Assembly: GCF_003589595.1 (NCBI RefSeq)
Contig: NW_020654748.1
Span: forward strand, 6,672,779-6,736,778
Origin: Hyposmocoma kahamanoa
Lineage: Eukaryota; Arthropoda; Insecta; Lepidoptera; Cosmopterigidae
Length of the DNA: 64,000 nucleotides
Direction: 5' to 3'
The position numbers and the translations under genes are program-made. The notes beneath the pieces were generated by a model. The model was given only the letters and a program-made list of their open reading frames with translations. It was not told the origin of the DNA and made no database searches. Positions within the stretch are counted from its first letter, which is position 1, and each line of letters opens with the position of its first letter. Of this stretch, positions 60,455 through 64,000 are shown in pieces.

Positions 60455-62235
60455 TTAGTGTAGAATGTTCGCTTTTGAAAACTGACTAAGATCAAACGTG
60501 TTAATCGATTACGACAAAAATGTATAGCAGTTGATGTCGATAAGAGCAGTACGTACGTAGGAATAAGGTGATCCATAAGATCATTTTAGAATTGCGGTTA
60601 GTGATAAATGTCGAGGCCATCAACCCGCCTTATTCGCTCGAGCTCGCTGTCGCGTGCCTGCGGTGGCATTTTGTCATCGGCTACGCAACTCATCTATTCT
60701 ACGTCATCGATGCGTAACTACATCCAGACATGAAAAAAATTGGATATGGCATTACGACTTTGCTCAGTTATTTATTTTTTATTTCGTTGAATAATTGTAC
60801 CTACAATTGTGGTAAAATATTTATGAAGGTTTCAAATTAATGTTTTTTTTGAAATCATCACAATTATTTTAAACACGTCTTCAAAGTTGTAGCTACTTCA
60901 TATGTACAATCAAAAACATAAAATATATTTCATAAAATTGAATATATAATAGAAGAGTTTAAACTGGCTATGATAAAATCATTGGAGAAACATTTTTGTG
61001 AGCAATTGTTTTAAACAAAATTTAAGTGAAAGTTTTGTACTTTAGTTAAATTATGGAAACATATCTAGGTTTATTTTTACTGGCCCAGAGGTAACTAATA
61101 CGAAATGCAAAAGATAGAGACAATTGGACTTAAACGGTGATGCCCTTCACGAGTTGAGATGTGAAATATAATAGTGTGTTTAAATGAAAATTATATTATT
61201 TTACTGTTTAAATCGAGTAGTTTTAGAGAAATGAAATATTATACAATAAAAAAAAGACAAAGCTAAAAAAACAAATTATAGTAATAATAATATGTAGTTA
61301 ATAAAGAATAATGGAAGTCACATAAAGATTTTTAATTACATTTTATAACAGCTGTTTCATGTCCTTTAATGCTAGACGTTGTATAATAAATAAGTTGAAC
61401 AACTGTAATTCCAAGTTATGTTTTACTTAAAAGAGGAAATTTGAAGCATTTTTCGGTACGAAATTCTGTTGAATTATATTTAATAGTTAAAATACGAGTT
61501 TAAATTTAACTTGCAAAACTTTATTACTATTGAACAATAATATAAGGTAATTAATAAGTATTCATTGCGATATCTGTTTTGTTACGCTGTAATTTTAATG
61601 TGAGAAATGTTTTTAATATCCAATTTGTAATTTAACTGAGCAGTCTAAATGCCACATCTACGATTTCAAACATTCGTGATTAACGACCTTGCGCTGCCCA
61701 CGCGCATGTTGTGACGTCGCCGTCACTACGTGGAGAATGCGTCTAATATTACGTAATCATGTACTCGAGTGAACAATGCGATTTATTAGCACTTGGTAAC
61801 AGGTGTTTAGTATACGGGTTATTCTGTACAGTTGATGACGACTCTTGAGTTGTTGTTTGAGCTGTTAATATACTACATACAAACAGAAAGGATAAGGTCT
61901 AAATATGTATATGCTGTAATCACAAGCACACGTACTAATCTGTCAATTTATCTGAAAACCAATTTCGGACAAATTGACAGCAATTTCGGGTAAATTGGCA
62001 GATGTCACAAAAAGGTCAGTGATTGAAATGGCGCTGGAAGGGATATGTGTATAATATGACTCCCTAAGGGCTTGTGGTAGAGTTGTTATGGTATGCAGAA
62101 GAGCTAAGACGAATGGATGATGTTTGCTTTTACATTTATAGTGAAGACAGTCCTCACATTTTACCAAAATTGGCAAGTAAATGTGTAGTTTTTTACATTT
62201 TGGAAAATAGATAATTCTAAAGCAATTCCAATAGT
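60455..62235. other. unassigned AT-rich intronic sequence
   Basis: No coding match, element ends or tandem array seen. Confidence 0.5.
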
Positions 62236-62239
62236 AATA

Positions 62240-63291
62240 GGGGTTAAAGTATGAAATTGCCGATTTGTACTGAAAATCTAAATTGTTTATTTTTTAAATT
62301 TTTAACAAATTTATTTAATCAAAATAGTTGCCATTATTATCTATACATTGCTGCCATCTAATGGGAAGGTTATTAATGCCTTTGCGATAGAACTCCGACG
62401 ATCTAGACTGCACAAACTGTGTGAAAGCATTTTGTACTGCCTCCTGGGAAGAAAACTTCTTGTCACGTAGATAATTGTCCAAATCACGAAAAAAATGGTA
62501 GTCCGTTGGAGCAAGGTCTGGTGAATACGGAGGATGACGAATGGTTTCTAACTGCAGTTCCTGAAGGGTCAAAATGGTTTCTCGTGCTGTGTGAGGTCTC
62601 GCGTTGTCGTGGAGCAATAATGGTGAAGATCGATTCATGAGTCGGGGCTGTTTTACTGCTAGTTTTGTCAACATGGTTCGGAGTTCGGCACAATAGACAT
62701 CTGCCGTTATTGCTTGACCAGATCGGAGAAAACTATAGTGAATAACACCATGCTGAGACCACCAAACAGTTACCATTACCTTTTTAACGCATTTTTTTTT
62801 TTGACGCAAGTGAGTCAATATTGTGGGTAAGGTAACGTTAAACCATGCCGCTAATTCCTGGGTAGTTTGACTAGGATCGGCTTCCACTATCTCTCTTAAT
62901 TCATCGTTATTCACCTGTGTGGGCGGTCTTCCTCGTGGCTCGTTCTTTAAGTCGAAATTTCCATCACGAAAGCGTTTAAACCAAAATCGCACGGTGCGTT
63001 CATTAGTAGACCCCTCTCCAAACGCAGCATTGATATTGCGGGCTGTTTCTGCCGCGTTAGTTCCGCGTCGGAACTCGTATTCAAAAATCACTCGAATTTT
63101 CGCAGTATCCATCTTTATTGTCTAAATTGAATAACAAAAACAATTGAAAGTCGATATTCAAATGTTTCAAATAAAAAAAAATCACAGAAACCATTTGAAA
63201 AAAGTTTCATTCGAAAACCTCAAACCATGAAGATTCTATGAAAATTCAAAGAACCTATTGCAATAAAACGGCAATTTCATACTTTAACCCC
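62240..63291 (-). mobile_element. mariner element, internally deleted, with intact TIRs
   Basis: A 1,052-bp mariner-family DNA transposon. Its 27-bp terminal inverted repeats begin GGGGTTAAAGTATGAAATTG and differ at one position (26/27), and it is flanked by TA on both sides (62238-62239 and 63292-63293), the mariner target duplication. The frame inside runs on the minus strand. The near-identical TIRs suggest fairly recent arrival. The length is short for mariner (about 1.3 kb), consistent with the deletion in the transposase. Confidence 0.93.
62315..63112 (-). CDS. mariner transposase, open frame lacking the first catalytic Asp
   Basis: A 265-residue frame starting MDTAKIRVIFEYEF. Residues 1-104 form the N-terminal HTH DNA-binding region (ERTVRFWFKRF; LAAWFNVTLPTILTHLRQ), with the GRPP linker motif between. 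Residues from about 110 are the C-terminal half of the DDD domain: VMVTVWWSQHGVIHYSFL, LLLHDNARPH (second Asp) and PYSPDLAPTDY (third Asp), spaced DD34D. The stretch expected between the second HTH and VMVTVWW, which holds the first Asp in a CDEKW-type motif, is absent. The usual length is about 345 residues, so some 75-80 are missing, and the join falls at an A-rich run (QKKKCVKK). The frame stayed open. It should be unable to cut DNA but might still bind the TIRs. Similar to the SETMAR-type mariner transposases by memory. Confidence 0.9.
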   Translation of the reverse strand: MDTAKIRVIFEYEFRRGTNAAETARNINAAFGEGSTNERTVRFWFKRFRDGNFDLKNEPRGRPPTQVNNDELREIVEADPSQTTQELAAWFNVTLPTILTHLRQKKKCVKKVMVTVWWSQHGVIHYSFLRSGQAITADVYCAELRTMLTKLAVKQPRLMNRSSPLLLHDNARPHTARETILTLQELQLETIRHPPYSPDLAPTDYHFFRDLDNYLRDKKFSSQEAVQNAFTQFVQSRSSEFYRKGINNLPIRWQQCIDNNGNYFD

Positions 63292-64000
63292 TAATATTAA
63301 GTAGGTTATTAATAAAGTTGTATATATTATAATAACAAGCAATTGATATGTATACATATATAATAACAATAAAGGTATTCAAATTTGTAGAGATTTATAT
63401 TACAAAAAAAAAATATGAAGGAGCAGTTTTATCTTTTAGCCGTGACTTTAGCTTACGTTTAAATAGAAGATTATTGTTATCACTTTTTAGCTGATAGTAA
63501 GGCATTACACATACATGACTCCGCATTATTTCTAATAGTAACGTACCACTGTTATGATGTAATATGTCAGAGCTCCGTACATTTTTATTATGTCTTTTTT
63601 TTATCTTTAAGTAGTTTACTCGTTCAAAATTTATAATTTAAACAATGCACGTTACAAGGCAGCGGTAAATTGTTAAAGTTTCAAATACAGTTTTATAGGA
63701 GCAGAATAGGTACCACTATTTCAAAATAGTTGAAATATGTGATTTTTTTCAGTATTTTATTATTTATATTATTCCGTGGTGTTACATTTAGTGTCTTTAT
63801 CTCGGTGTTCTTCGAATGTACACGTCCATTAGGTTGACACAACATAAGTAAGGGTTTCTTCACAATTTGGAGGCTATTTCACGCTTTGTGCGTTTTCAAA
63901 ACTTTCGGGCGATTGAAGTTTGGCCAAGCGGGAAACGTCCTTTTACGTAGTTTAGTTTTAAATTAAAATGTTAGTCTACAAGGTCAAAATAAAAAAGGTT

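Larger units (their letters stand above)
50154..64000 (-). other. PDE4/dunce intron before the linker exon (partial)
   Basis: Sequence upstream of the linker-exon acceptor. The UCR1 exon (expected VTPFAQxLASLR, LTNVPA) was sought on the minus strand and not found, so this intron probably exceeds 13.8 kb. An alternative first exon without conserved sequence could be hidden here unseen. Confidence 0.7.

Noticed and set aside
1..64000. CRISPR arrays, operons, ribosome binding sites, bacterial terminators
   Set aside because: The DNA is from an insect nucleus (split gene with GT-AG introns, SINEs, mariner); these features are not expected and none was seen.

Overview
This is insect nuclear DNA, most likely from a moth or butterfly (Lepidoptera). 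It is AT-rich and almost free of long open frames. It is packed with short dispersed repeats of types I recognise from lepidopteran genomes: tRNA-derived SINEs with A and B boxes, a non-autonomous 'family B' repeat, the 'accgactt...ggagg' repeat, mariner and MITE relics, and RTE and other LINE tails. The species cannot be told from the sequence. A run of ten N (27878-27887) marks an assembly gap.

The only host gene I can support lies on the minus strand: the cAMP-specific phosphodiesterase PDE4, orthologue of Drosophila dunce (dnc). Two exons are present. The upstream one (50092-50153, 62 bp) encodes the variable linker between UCR1 and UCR2. The downstream one (19949-20061, 113 bp) encodes the first half of UCR2. 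They join in frame (G|AC = Asp) across a 30,030-bp intron. The UCR1 exon(s) and promoters should lie beyond 64000, and the rest of UCR2 and the catalytic domain before position 1. The whole window is therefore intron plus 175 coding bases, and everything else sits in three large introns.

Layout. 1-19948: intron after the UCR2 exon, with a 190-bp palindromic MITE beside a second MITE (571-1037), SINE copies and a 500-bp ACGACA-rich MITE (14632-15135). 20062-50091: the 30-kb intron, with SINEs, a MITE with 54-bp perfect inverted repeats (26624-27005), LINE tails (29005-29583, 29640-30256, 35300-35940, 37965-38295), Penelope-like fragments with a hammerhead-like core (31805, 43414, 47641), a foldback element with a tRNA-like core (36800-37121), a full-length dead mariner nested in another repeat (39459-40740), a 22-bp tandem array and a 258-bp tandem duplication. 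50154-64000: intron before the linker exon, with a MITE nested in a MITE (54081-54534), perfect hairpins (52795, 55410), a LINE tail (58625-59056) and a second mariner whose open 265-codon frame has lost its first catalytic region (62240-63291).

No new defence, biosynthetic or other multi-gene system was found. The interest lies in the PDE4 exon structure and in how the transposable elements are nested and folded. All repeat classes were assigned by eye from shared sequence and terminal structure, without a database search.
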